Part shown: positions 55,155-62,505 of the stretch, piece after piece
Layout of the letters: each line of letters begins with the position of its first letter
Numbering within the stretch: position 1 is the stretch's first letter
Assembly (NCBI RefSeq): GCF_022170785.1
Contig: NZ_CP081870.1
Coordinates: 4,154,001-4,218,000 of the forward strand
DNA from: Rossellomorea marisflavi
GTDB taxonomy: Bacteria > Bacillota > Bacilli > Bacillales > Bacillaceae_B
Direction of reading: 5' to 3'
Length of the DNA: 64,000 nt
Notes under the pieces: generated by a model
Databases searched by the model: none
What the model was told of the DNA's origin: nothing
The model's input: only the letters and a program-made list of their open reading frames with translations
Program-made: the position numbers and the translations under genes

Positions 55155-56006
55155 CTATTTAGCTGATTGGTTGGTGACGCGCCACACGTGAAGCGTGAGA
55201 TACAGGGTCTCATTCGATGACAGCGTCCAGCCGTATTGCTTGAGGAGCAGGTGGGAGATTTTCTCCACTGCCCGGTAGGCTTTCTCATATTTGTTCTTCA
55301 CGACCTCAAGTAAGGTGACATCGACTTCCTCGGGGTCGCCTTGTTCCTGTTTGAACTGCCGGATAAAGAAGTAGCGCAGATGCGTGATGAAGCGGGTGTA
55401 ATTGAGGGAATCCTCATCAAGCTTCACCTGGAAGTGATACTGGACGATCTCGATGATCCGGTTGATCACTTCTGTCATCTTGAGTGTTTCTTCAATATCG
55501 GTTTTGCGTTCTTGCTGTCCGTTGACAAAATGATAGGTAATGAAGGTTTCTTCACTCTTCGGAAGCAGCACGTCCAGCCTGTCGAACACCTGACGGATGG
55601 CGTTTTTCGCCGCTGTGTATTCCTTCGGATAAAGATTCTTCACTTCCCACCGGTTCGTATCGGGATAGTCCACCCGTTCATTCGCTCGTTTAACGGCGAA
55701 ATTCAGGTGATCGGCGAGGGTGAGGTAACTATTATTATTGAATGTGACCCCAAGCTCCGCCTCTGCATTCTTGATGATTTCCACTGAAACATCGAGGACC
55801 TCGGAATCAATTTCATCCAACACCTGCATCAATGGTCTGCGGGTCGATGACTGCTCTGCAACGAATTTGCGCCGGATATTCTCTTCGGGAATGGGATCTC
55901 CCTTTTTCCTTTGGAACCCTACGCCCGTCCCCATCACAATCCATTCAGTCCCTGATGGATCTTCTACCAATGCTACGTTGTTATTGAATGCCTTTGAAAA
56001 TTTCAT
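55155..56006 (-). CDS. licT: Transcription antiterminator LicT
   Basis: A 283-aa BglG/SacY-family antiterminator. The RNA-binding CAT domain (residues 1-55, AFNNNVALVED) precedes two PRDs (about 65-170 and 175-280) that the PTS phosphorylates on His (DHLNFAVKRA and FITHLRYF). It lets RNA polymerase read through the terminators at 55071 and 56035 when beta-glucosides are present. Confidence 0.95.
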   Translation of the reverse strand: MKFSKAFNNNVALVEDPSGTEWIVMGTGVGFQRKKGDPIPEENIRRKFVAEQSSTRRPLMQVLDEIDSEVLDVSVEIIKNAEAELGVTFNNNSYLTLADHLNFAVKRANERVDYPDTNRWEVKNLYPKEYTAAKNAIRQVFDRLDVLLPKSEETFITYHFVNGQQERKTDIEETLKMTEVINRIIEIVQYHFQVKLDEDSLNYTRFITHLRYFFIRQFKQEQGDPEEVDVTLLEVVKNKYEKAYRAVEKISHLLLKQYGWTLSSNETLYLTLHVWRVTNQSAK

Positions 56007-56034
56007 GGAACGTCCTCCATATCCCCTAAAACAA

Positions 56035-56113
56035 CAAAATCCTATCTTAAAAACACACAGTGAACCTTTGTGCTTTTAACATAGGTAATGCCTGATCGAG
56101 TCAGTAACAATCC
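56035..56113 (-). promoter_or_regulatory. LicT RAT and terminator before licT
   Basis: RAT: GGATTGTTACTGACTCGATC to CAGGCATTAC (56085-56113). It overlaps a long imperfect stem (CCTATgTTAAAA / TTTTTAAgATAGG, 56041-56085) followed by ATTTTGTTGTTTT. licT is thus autoregulated. Confidence 0.85.
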
Positions 56114-56133
56114 TGATATGACTTTGTACTCAT

Positions 56134-56162
56134 ACTATACTGCTTTGTGAAAACGATGTCAA
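56134..56162 (-). promoter_or_regulatory. licT-bglPH promoter with cre-like site
   Basis: Minus strand TTGACA (56157-56162), 17 bp, TATAGT (56134-56139). TGAAAACGATGTCA (56148-56161 on the plus strand) matches the cre consensus with one change and overlaps the -35, giving likely CcpA repression. Confidence 0.8.
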
Positions 56163-56213
56163 TAGTTTTGAACCAGCACTAAAACATCCATTATATACCA
56201 CCCTCGCAAATGC

Positions 56214-56244
56214 TTGACTTGGAGTCAACTCCAGATTGTAGGAT
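56214..56244 (+). promoter_or_regulatory. MerR-type promoter of the DMT exporter operon
   Basis: TTGACT (56214-56219) and TAGGAT (56239-56244) are separated by 19 bp that contain the palindrome TTGGAGTCAACTCCAG. Long spacers with such an operator are typical of MerR-activated promoters. The MerR gene is second in this operon. Confidence 0.75.
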
Positions 56245-56293
56245 GGTTCCCGTGCCACTGAGGTGGCTGACACTGTATAGGAGTTGTTTCTAA

Positions 56294-57190
56294 ATGAAAA
56301 ACATAAAAGTCATCAGCATGATTGGAATCATCAGCATCATTTGGGGGTATTTATGGGTAAGCATGAAGGTGGGACTTCAAGACATCCCTCCGTTCTTCTT
56401 TACGACCCTGAGACTGTTCATCGGTGCATTGGTCCTCATCACTGTGTTAATCATAAGAAGGAAACCGATCCTTCCAAAAGGAAATGAGTGGCGCAGATTC
56501 TTCGCCCTCGGCATGCTCATGTGCGTAGGCTATTACGCCCTGTGCACCTACGGGATCCAGTTTGTCGACTCGGGCATTTCCTCTGTCCTCGTCTATACGA
56601 TGCCGATTATCGTCAGCATCCTCGCCCATTTCTTCCTGAATGAGCGCCTGAACTGGCTGAAGGGCTTCGGACTGCTCGTCGGTGCGGCAGGCCTTGCCAC
56701 CATCATCGGGCCAAAGCTTCTTCATCTGTCTTGGAATCTTGCCCTCTTTGGCGAGATTGTCATCGTCGTGTCGGCCTTCTTCTGGTCTTCAGCCAATGTG
56801 TATACGAAAAAGATCGGACGTGATCACGATAAGATCAAGATGACCCTATGGCAACTGATTGACGGGGGAATCATTCTCCTAATCATCTCCCTGCTGAAAG
56901 AACACCATGAAGTTGCTCATCTAAGTATCCATATGCCTTCTATGCTGGCCCTTTTATATAGCAGCATACTTGGTACGGCCGTCGCATTCGTCGGCTGGAA
57001 CTGGGTGCTTGGGAACATTGAGGCTTCCATTGCCTCCATCTCCTTGATGTCGGTGCCGATCCTCGGACTGATATTCGGAGCCATTCAGCTTCATGAAGCG
57101 ATCACACAGAATGTCATCATTGGGGCGATCTTCGTCTGCCTCGGCATCCTGTTTACATCCCTACCCAAAAAGAAACCAATGAAAGGGTGA
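56294..57190 (+). CDS. EamA/DMT-family transporter
   Basis: A 298-aa exporter with ten TM helices in two EamA repeats (about 1-140 and 155-290; LGTAVAFVGWNWVLG typical of the second). Substrate unknown; such proteins export metabolites or amino acids. AGGAG lies 9 nt before the ATG. The MerR gene follows with overlap, and the MerR-type promoter lies upstream. Confidence 0.9.
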   Translation: MKNIKVISMIGIISIIWGYLWVSMKVGLQDIPPFFFTTLRLFIGALVLITVLIIRRKPILPKGNEWRRFFALGMLMCVGYYALCTYGIQFVDSGISSVLVYTMPIIVSILAHFFLNERLNWLKGFGLLVGAAGLATIIGPKLLHLSWNLALFGEIVIVVSAFFWSSANVYTKKIGRDHDKIKMTLWQLIDGGIILLIISLLKEHHEVAHLSIHMPSMLALLYSSILGTAVAFVGWNWVLGNIEASIASISLMSVPILGLIFGAIQLHEAITQNVIIGAIFVCLGILFTSLPKKKPMKG

Positions 57191-57195
57191 TAGCT

Positions 57196-57585
57196 GTGTA
57201 TACAATCGGTCAAACCTCTGAGAAAACGGGATTCTCCCGGGATACGCTGCGCTATTACGAAAAGGTCGGGCTCATTCCACCACCGTCAAGGCTCGAAAAC
57301 GGGAGAAGAGTCTATACCGATGATGACATCGAGACGCTTCTTCTTCTATCAAGCCTGAAGTCCACGGGTCTATCCATTGAAGAGATGACTGATATCGTGA
57401 AGGCGAGAAAGATTGCCCTACCCAACAGGGAGAAAAAGAACGATGAATACCGTAACTCCGTACAGAAGAAAATTGCGATCCTTCACAAGCACATCCACGT
57501 CATGGAACTACAGAAGCAGGAAATCGAGAAGATCATCCAGGCTAGCGAGGAAAAGATCAGGCACTATGAAGGATTGATTCAGTAA
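57196..57585 (+). CDS. MerR-family regulator of the DMT exporter
   Basis: A 129-aa regulator: MerR winged helix (YTIGQTSEKTGFSRDTLRYY in part) and a dimer coiled coil, with no sensing Cys. The GTG at 57196 has AAAGGGTGA upstream; GTG 57187 also possible. It would activate the 19-bp-spacer promoter before the DMT gene, an autoregulated pair. Confidence 0.88.
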   Translation: MYTIGQTSEKTGFSRDTLRYYEKVGLIPPPSRLENGRRVYTDDDIETLLLLSSLKSTGLSIEEMTDIVKARKIALPNREKKNDEYRNSVQKKIAILHKHIHVMELQKQEIEKIIQASEEKIRHYEGLIQ

Positions 57586-57738
57586 TTCCTCTCCCTCCAA
57601 CTCAGGTTAATAATGGAAAATAAGCAAAATGGCCTGATAGGATTAGAAGGAATCATGGAAGAAGTGGTAGAATGAATGGAGAGAGACCATCCCGCACCCG
57701 AAAGCAGAGTGTGGACATGGAGAGGAGAGACTGAACCT

Positions 57739-58281
57739 GTGACGAAGAAAAAAAGTGAATCCCTGGAATGGATCAAGGCACTGGCCATCGCCATCATCCT
57801 GGTGGTCATCGCACGTTCCTTCCTTATCACCCCGATTGTGGTTGAAGGGGCATCCATGAATACGACCCTTCAGGATAAAGACCGGATGATCGTAACGAAA
57901 ATCGGGGATCCGAAGCGATTCGATATCGTTGTGTTCCACGCCAATGAGCAGCAGGATTACATCAAGCGCGTCATCGGGCTGCCCGGTGATACGATCGAAT
58001 TTAAAAATGACACCCTTTACGTCAACGGCAAGGCCTATGATGAACCCTACCTCGACGACCAAAAAGCAGCCAGAGCAGGCGACCTGACCGAACCGTTCAA
58101 GCTGGAAGATACGGCAGTCGGCCAAAAGACCGTCCCGGAAGGCACCGTCTTCGTCATGGGGGACAACCGCCAGAACAGCGAAGACAGCCGCATGATCGGA
58201 GCCATCCCGATGGATCAGATCGTAGGGAAAACGAACTTGATCTACTATCCGTTCAAGGATTTTAAGATTATTCATAACTGA
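57739..58281 (+). CDS. sip: Signal peptidase I
   Basis: A 180-aa membrane peptidase that removes signal peptides outside the membrane. One N-terminal TM helix, Ser in GASMNTTL, Lys in YIKRVIGLPGD and box E GDNRQNSEDSR are all present, so the enzyme is active in principle. It is the single-TM (SipS/T) type, not the archaeal-like SipW. GTG 57739 has GGAG about 10 nt upstream. Confidence 0.93.
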   Translation: MTKKKSESLEWIKALAIAIILVVIARSFLITPIVVEGASMNTTLQDKDRMIVTKIGDPKRFDIVVFHANEQQDYIKRVIGLPGDTIEFKNDTLYVNGKAYDEPYLDDQKAARAGDLTEPFKLEDTAVGQKTVPEGTVFVMGDNRQNSEDSRMIGAIPMDQIVGKTNLIYYPFKDFKIIHN

Positions 58282-58284
58282 TAA

Positions 58285-58320
58285 GAAGCGCCGGGATTCT
58301 CATCCCCGCGCTTCTTTCTT
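58285..58320. terminator. Terminator after signal peptidase gene
   Basis: AAGAAGCGC / GCGCTTCTT stem with inner GGG/CCC and a T-rich tail. Confidence 0.8.
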
Positions 58321-58344
58321 ATTAATTGAAGGTTTCCATTCAGG

Positions 58345-58392
58345 AAAGCGGAAGGAGAGTAATGTAGGAGGCTCGATGTTCCTCCGGGTAGC
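58345..58392. repeat. Degenerate REP-like remnant (reverse orientation)
   Basis: AAAGCGGAAGGAGAG and GGAGGCTCGATGTTCC then CGGGTAGCAAA resemble the reverse complement of the 5803-5923 repeat with an internal loss. Confidence 0.4.
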
Positions 58393-58430
58393 AAAAAACC
58401 GAACTCCCTATAAAAAAGAGAATTCGGCTT
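58393..58430 (-). terminator. Terminator of the amino-acid ABC operon
   Basis: CCGAACTC / GAATTCGG arms (58399-58427) followed on the minus strand by TTTTTT. Confidence 0.8.
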
Positions 58431-58449
58431 TTCAGTTGAACTTTATGAA

Positions 58450-59193
58450 TCAGCTGAGTTGTTTCAACGTTCGCTTCAAGAACTCCCTCGTACGCTCCTG
58501 CTTCGGATGGTTGAAGATCTGTTCCGGCGGGCCTTCTTCGGCGATGACGCCTTTGTCCATGAAGACGACGCGGTCGGATACTTCCTTGGCGAATTCCATT
58601 TCGTGCGTCACGATGAGCATGGTGAGGCCGGATTCGGCTAGCTCCTTCATGACCCTTAATACTTCACCGACCATCTCAGGATCGAGTGCGGATGTCGGCT
58701 CATCAAAGAGCATGACATCCGGCTCCATGGAAAGGGCGCGCGCGATGGCGACACGCTGCTTCTGGCCCCCTGAGAGCTGTTTCGGGCTGGCGTTGACATA
58801 TTGGCTCATGCCAACGACGTCCAAGTATTTCAAAGCAACTTTCTCCGCTTCCTCTTTGGAGCGCTTCAGCACCTTGACTTGGCCAACGACGCAGTTCTTC
58901 AAGACGTTGTGGTTGTTGAACAGGTTGAACTGCTGGAATACCATGCCCAGGTTTTGGCGGTATGCGAAGATATCGTGCTTGCTGTCGAGGATGTTCTCCC
59001 CGTTGTAGATGATCTGTCCGCCGCTCGGTTTTTCCAATAGATTGATGCAGCGGAGAAGGGTGGATTTACCGGAACCAGAGGAACCGATGATGCTCACCAC
59101 TTCCCCTTTTCTCACTGAAAAGTCGATGTCCTTGAGCACTTCATGGGTGCCGAAGGATTTGTTCAAATGCTGGATGTCTATGACGTTTTCCAC
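58450..59193 (-). CDS. Amino-acid ABC transporter ATPase
   Basis: A 247-aa PAAT-family ATPase (GlnQ/TcyC type): Walker [11 protein letters not shown]-loop [10 protein letters not shown], signature [15 protein letters not shown], Walker [14 protein letters not shown] and H-loop IVTHEM. It is the third gene of an operon with a binding lipoprotein and a permease under a lysine riboswitch, so it probably energises lysine (or cationic amino acid) uptake. Confidence 0.93.
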   Translation of the reverse strand: MENVIDIQHLNKSFGTHEVLKDIDFSVRKGEVVSIIGSSGSGKSTLLRCINLLEKPSGGQIIYNGENILDSKHDIFAYRQNLGMVFQQFNLFNNHNVLKNCVVGQVKVLKRSKEEAEKVALKYLDVVGMSQYVNASPKQLSGGQKQRVAIARALSMEPDVMLFDEPTSALDPEMVGEVLRVMKELAESGLTMLIVTHEMEFAKEVSDRVVFMDKGVIAEEGPPEQIFNHPKQERTREFLKRTLKQLS

Positions 59194-59211
59194 AGGGCTT
59201 CCTCCTTCTCC

Positions 59212-59937
59212 TTATTTGGCTTTCGCATCTACCATTGTGTAGCTGTCCGGTCCGTCGAGCTTCTTCTCGAAGTGACGGAGGATCTTGGTCACGGCGAATG
59301 TCATGACGAAGTAGATCATACATGCGACGAAGAATGATTCGAAGTAACGGAAGTTGTTCCCTGCCACGGATTTGGTCAGGAAGTACAGCTCCGATACAGA
59401 GATGACATTCAGGACGGATGTATCTTTGATATTGATGATAAAATGATTTCCCGTTGCCGGAAGAATATTACGGACGACCTGCGGCATGACGACGTTCCAC
59501 ATCGTCTGCACATGGTTCATCCCGATGGCCTGGGCAGCCTCGAATTGTCCTTTATCGATGGAGATGATCCCACCGCGGACGATTTCGGCCATATAGGCAC
59601 CCGTATTGATGGAGACGACGATGAAAGCCGCTACCATGACGTTCATATCGAACCCGAAGGCCATGGCCGAACCGTAATAGATGACCATTGCCTGTACAAT
59701 CATCGGCGTGCCCCGGAAGAATTCGATGTAGATGGATAGTACGATGTTCACTACTTTAAGGATGACCTTCTTCGGTCCGCTTTCAGGGACTGGGATGGTC
59801 CGGATGACACCTGCCAACAGGCCGATGGCGGCACCGATCACGGTACCGACAAAGGCAATCAACAGGGTCACACCCGCTCCTCGCAAGAACATGGCCCAGT
59901 TGTCTGTAATAATTCTGATGACCCACTCTAAGCTCAT
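59212..59937 (-). CDS. Amino-acid ABC transporter permease
   Basis: A 241-aa HisM/GlnP-type permease with five TM helices, with the EAA loop GGIISIDKGQFEAAQAIGM in part. It overlaps neither neighbour but lies 18 bp before the ATPase gene, and 40 bp after the lipoprotein gene. The riboswitch upstream of the operon suggests lysine as substrate. Confidence 0.93.
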   Translation of the reverse strand: MSLEWVIRIITDNWAMFLRGAGVTLLIAFVGTVIGAAIGLLAGVIRTIPVPESGPKKVILKVVNIVLSIYIEFFRGTPMIVQAMVIYYGSAMAFGFDMNVMVAAFIVVSINTGAYMAEIVRGGIISIDKGQFEAAQAIGMNHVQTMWNVVMPQVVRNILPATGNHFIINIKDTSVLNVISVSELYFLTKSVAGNNFRYFESFFVACMIYFVMTFAVTKILRHFEKKLDGPDSYTMVDAKAK

Positions 59938-59977
59938 TGTTCTCCTCCTTCTTCATATTGCCTGACCAGCAACATGA

Positions 59978-60808
59978 TTACTGCTCTGCAGGCTGATTCT
60001 TGATGGCCTGATCCATAATTTCCGTACGTTCGTCTTCTGAAATATCCTTCAATGCTTTATTGATTTCTTCCGTCAGGTCGCTTCCTTTTTCCACTCCTAC
60101 TGCTATGGCCGTATCATCTTCTGACGTTTTGAACCCGTCATTGAATTCAACCATGGCAAAGTCGTCATTGGCTGTCGAAGCACTCACTGCTTCCGGACGT
60201 TCCGATACATATCCATCGATGATGCCTGATTGAAGGGCAACCCTCATGGCAGGGAAGTTATCCATTGCCGTTTCTTTGGAAACCCCTTTGATCTGATCGA
60301 TCACAGAGTAGTGGAACGTATTCAATTGGGCAGTCACCTTAGCCCCTTTGAAGTCTTGGATCGACTTGGCTCCTTCATATTTACCGCCTTTTTTCACGAC
60401 CATGACAAGATCGGACTTGTAGTAGTTATCAGAGAAGTCGATGGCTTTTTTTCGCTCAGCCGTTGGGGACATCCCTGCGACAATGGCGTCGATCTTACCT
60501 GAGTTCAGGGCAGGAACGAGTCCGTCCCACTCTGTTTTCACAACGACGAGTTTTTTGCCCATTTTATCTGCAAGCTTTTTCGCCATTTCCACGTCATACC
60601 CGCCGGCATATTCCTTGCTTCCTTTGATTTTAACTGCTCCATTGGCGTCCGTTTTTTGAGACCAGTTGAATGGTGCATATCCTGCTTCAAGACCTACAGT
60701 GAAAGTGTCTTTGTCTTCAGATCCGGAAGCACCGCTTTTCCCGCAGCCTGCCAACATAACCAGTGCCGAAACCAACAATAATGCGAAGATCGTTACTCTT
60801 TTTTTCAT
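59978..60808 (-). CDS. Amino-acid-binding lipoprotein (probable lysine)
   Basis: A 276-aa family-3 solute-binding lipoprotein with lipobox LAGCGK. The typical GYDVEMAKKLADKMG and IDAIVAGMSPTAERKKAIDFS region, and the C-terminal KSDLVMVVKK and ALQSGIIDGYV, mark the ligand cleft. AGGGGGA lies about 9 nt before the ATG. The lysine riboswitch just upstream makes lysine the best guess for its ligand. Confidence 0.92.
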   Translation of the reverse strand: MKKRVTIFALLLVSALVMLAGCGKSGASGSEDKDTFTVGLEAGYAPFNWSQKTDANGAVKIKGSKEYAGGYDVEMAKKLADKMGKKLVVVKTEWDGLVPALNSGKIDAIVAGMSPTAERKKAIDFSDNYYKSDLVMVVKKGGKYEGAKSIQDFKGAKVTAQLNTFHYSVIDQIKGVSKETAMDNFPAMRVALQSGIIDGYVSERPEAVSASTANDDFAMVEFNDGFKTSEDDTAIAVGVEKGSDLTEEINKALKDISEDERTEIMDQAIKNQPAEQ

Positions 60809-60849
60809 TCTTTTCGTCCCCCTGTTTTTTGTAAATGCTTTTGGACAAA

Positions 60850-61125
60850 CAAAAAACGGCCTGAGATCAACTCAGGCCGTAGTATACGAAGTCACCCATA
60901 AGTCCTCTCTATTCCCCAATGAGATAGCACAACTCAATAAACCGGGACGTTTATTGAGACAGTCCTGCAGCTCTTAACTACAGACCCAGCAAGTCATACC
61001 GAGAAATATGATCCCACTTCGGCGACATTTCCTTCTCCCTGACATCGACGCTTCTCAAGCTCCGTCAAGGACTGTTAAATCTCGCACCTCTACCTCACTA
61101 TTCATAGCGAGGTCTTATTAAATTT
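60850..61125 (-). promoter_or_regulatory. Lysine riboswitch (L box) and terminator
   Basis: On the minus strand GAGGTAGAGGTGCGAG, GAAGGAAATGTCGCCGAAG and GCTGGGTCTGTAGTTAAGAG are the conserved L-box blocks in the right order. A terminator (ACGGCCTGAG / CTCAGGCCGT, 60856-60880, then TTTTTTG) follows before the binding-lipoprotein gene. Lysine binding should end transcription. Confidence 0.9.
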
Positions 61126-61290
61126 TCTCTAACAGTCTACAACTAAACCAGGAAACTGTCAATCCATTGAACTAGTCATTTATCCTGATTTCTGAAAGAT
61201 TATGATCCCTGACAACCGACAAACACATAGAAAGTCCTGGGTCTGATATAATGAAGCATCTGAACGTTTACGAGTTAGGAGAGTGCTGGC

Positions 61291-62421
61291 ATGGAAATCT
61301 ACGTGAATTCCACCATCATCACAGCCGTCTTGTTTATCGGCTTCTTGTTCACCTTGATCATGGTTGGAGCATACGGATTCACCCACAAAAGGGATTCGAC
61401 CTTGAATCGATTCTTTTTGGCCAAGTGCCTCCAGATCACGGCCGTTTCCCTAATGGTGTTCCGTGGGGATATTCCGGATGTACTGTCGATTTGGCTGGCA
61501 AACATCGCCTTATATGCCGGGACCTCTTTGGAAGTTGCAGCGCTAGTGAATCTTCAGGGCTTTTTACGTCCTAAGATGAGGCTCATCTATATATATGTGA
61601 CGATCGTCGGGATTATGGGCTTTTCCATCTTATTTATCTTTGGCAGCACAGAGCCTATCCGCATCGCTTACTATTCGTTCGTGACGGCCATCCTTCTTTC
61701 ACCGGTTTGTCTGGTCGGTTTCAGGAGTTCATCCCTTCTGATGAAGGTTGTGGGTCTGCTTTATGGGGTTGGCGTCATCTTCTCCATCGTCCGGGGCTTC
61801 AGTTCATTCTTCATCCCCATCCAATCCTTTACTCTATATAATCCCGGAGTCCTTCAATTGGTTGTCCTGCTAACTTTTTATGTATTATCGAATCTGATGA
61901 ATCTTGCCTTCCTTCTTTTGATGAAGGAAAAGGTCGACCGGGAACTCGTCATCTTGGCAAATCAGGATGATCTGACAGGAGTACTGAATAGACGGGCATT
62001 CACCAGAAGCGCAGAAGAACTTATTCGTCACAACAAAAAAGGGATGCAACACTCGTTCCTTCTCTTTGATGTCGATCATTTTAAACAGATCAACGATACA
62101 TATGGTCACTTGGCAGGGGATCAAGTCCTTCAAGATATGACCACAACGATACAGGGTCAATTAACGGATAAGGACCTGTTTGGACGATATGGTGGAGATG
62201 AATTTGCCATCTTGCTTGTTGATAAAGGGATAGAGGCCTCAAATCGCTTCACTGAACAATTGATTTCTTCTCTCCACTCAACCAAGAGCACCGTCCCATA
62301 TCAAGTCAGTATAGGCATCACCACCTTCAAGACCTCAACTTTGGAAGAGCTTTATGCCTGTTGTGATGAAGCCTTGTATGAAGCAAAAAAAGCGGGTCGT
62401 AATCAATTCAAGAGATGGTGA
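61291..62421 (+). CDS. Membrane diguanylate cyclase
   Basis: A 376-aa protein. The first ~215 residues hold about seven TM helices; the GGDEF domain (about 225-376) has the active-site loop GRYGGDEF at residues 299-305, with the QDDLTGVLNRRAF and HFKQINDTYGH motifs. No RxxD inhibitory site before GGDEF (TDKD instead), so feedback inhibition by c-di-GMP may be absent. It makes c-di-GMP for biofilm or motility control. TTAGGAGA precedes the ATG. Confidence 0.92.
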   Translation: MEIYVNSTIITAVLFIGFLFTLIMVGAYGFTHKRDSTLNRFFLAKCLQITAVSLMVFRGDIPDVLSIWLANIALYAGTSLEVAALVNLQGFLRPKMRLIYIYVTIVGIMGFSILFIFGSTEPIRIAYYSFVTAILLSPVCLVGFRSSSLLMKVVGLLYGVGVIFSIVRGFSSFFIPIQSFTLYNPGVLQLVVLLTFYVLSNLMNLAFLLLMKEKVDRELVILANQDDLTGVLNRRAFTRSAEELIRHNKKGMQHSFLLFDVDHFKQINDTYGHLAGDQVLQDMTTTIQGQLTDKDLFGRYGGDEFAILLVDKGIEASNRFTEQLISSLHSTKSTVPYQVSIGITTFKTSTLEELYACCDEALYEAKKAGRNQFKRW

Positions 62422-62438
62422 CCGGCGGATACCTCCTC

Positions 62439-62467
62439 GTGACATCAGTACCCAGGTGTGACATAAT
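62439..62467 (+). promoter_or_regulatory. Promoter of the PrpR-like gene
   Basis: GTGACA (62439-62444), 17 bp, CATAAT (62462-62467). A sigma-A-type promoter, weak at both boxes. Confidence 0.5.
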
Positions 62468-62505
62468 AGTGTTTAAATATGCAACAGATTAGGAGTATGT
62501 CGGAC

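Noticed and set aside
58370-59040. Plus-strand ORFs opposite the ATPase gene
   Set aside because: They are shadows of the minus-strand ATPase, whose Walker motifs are intact.
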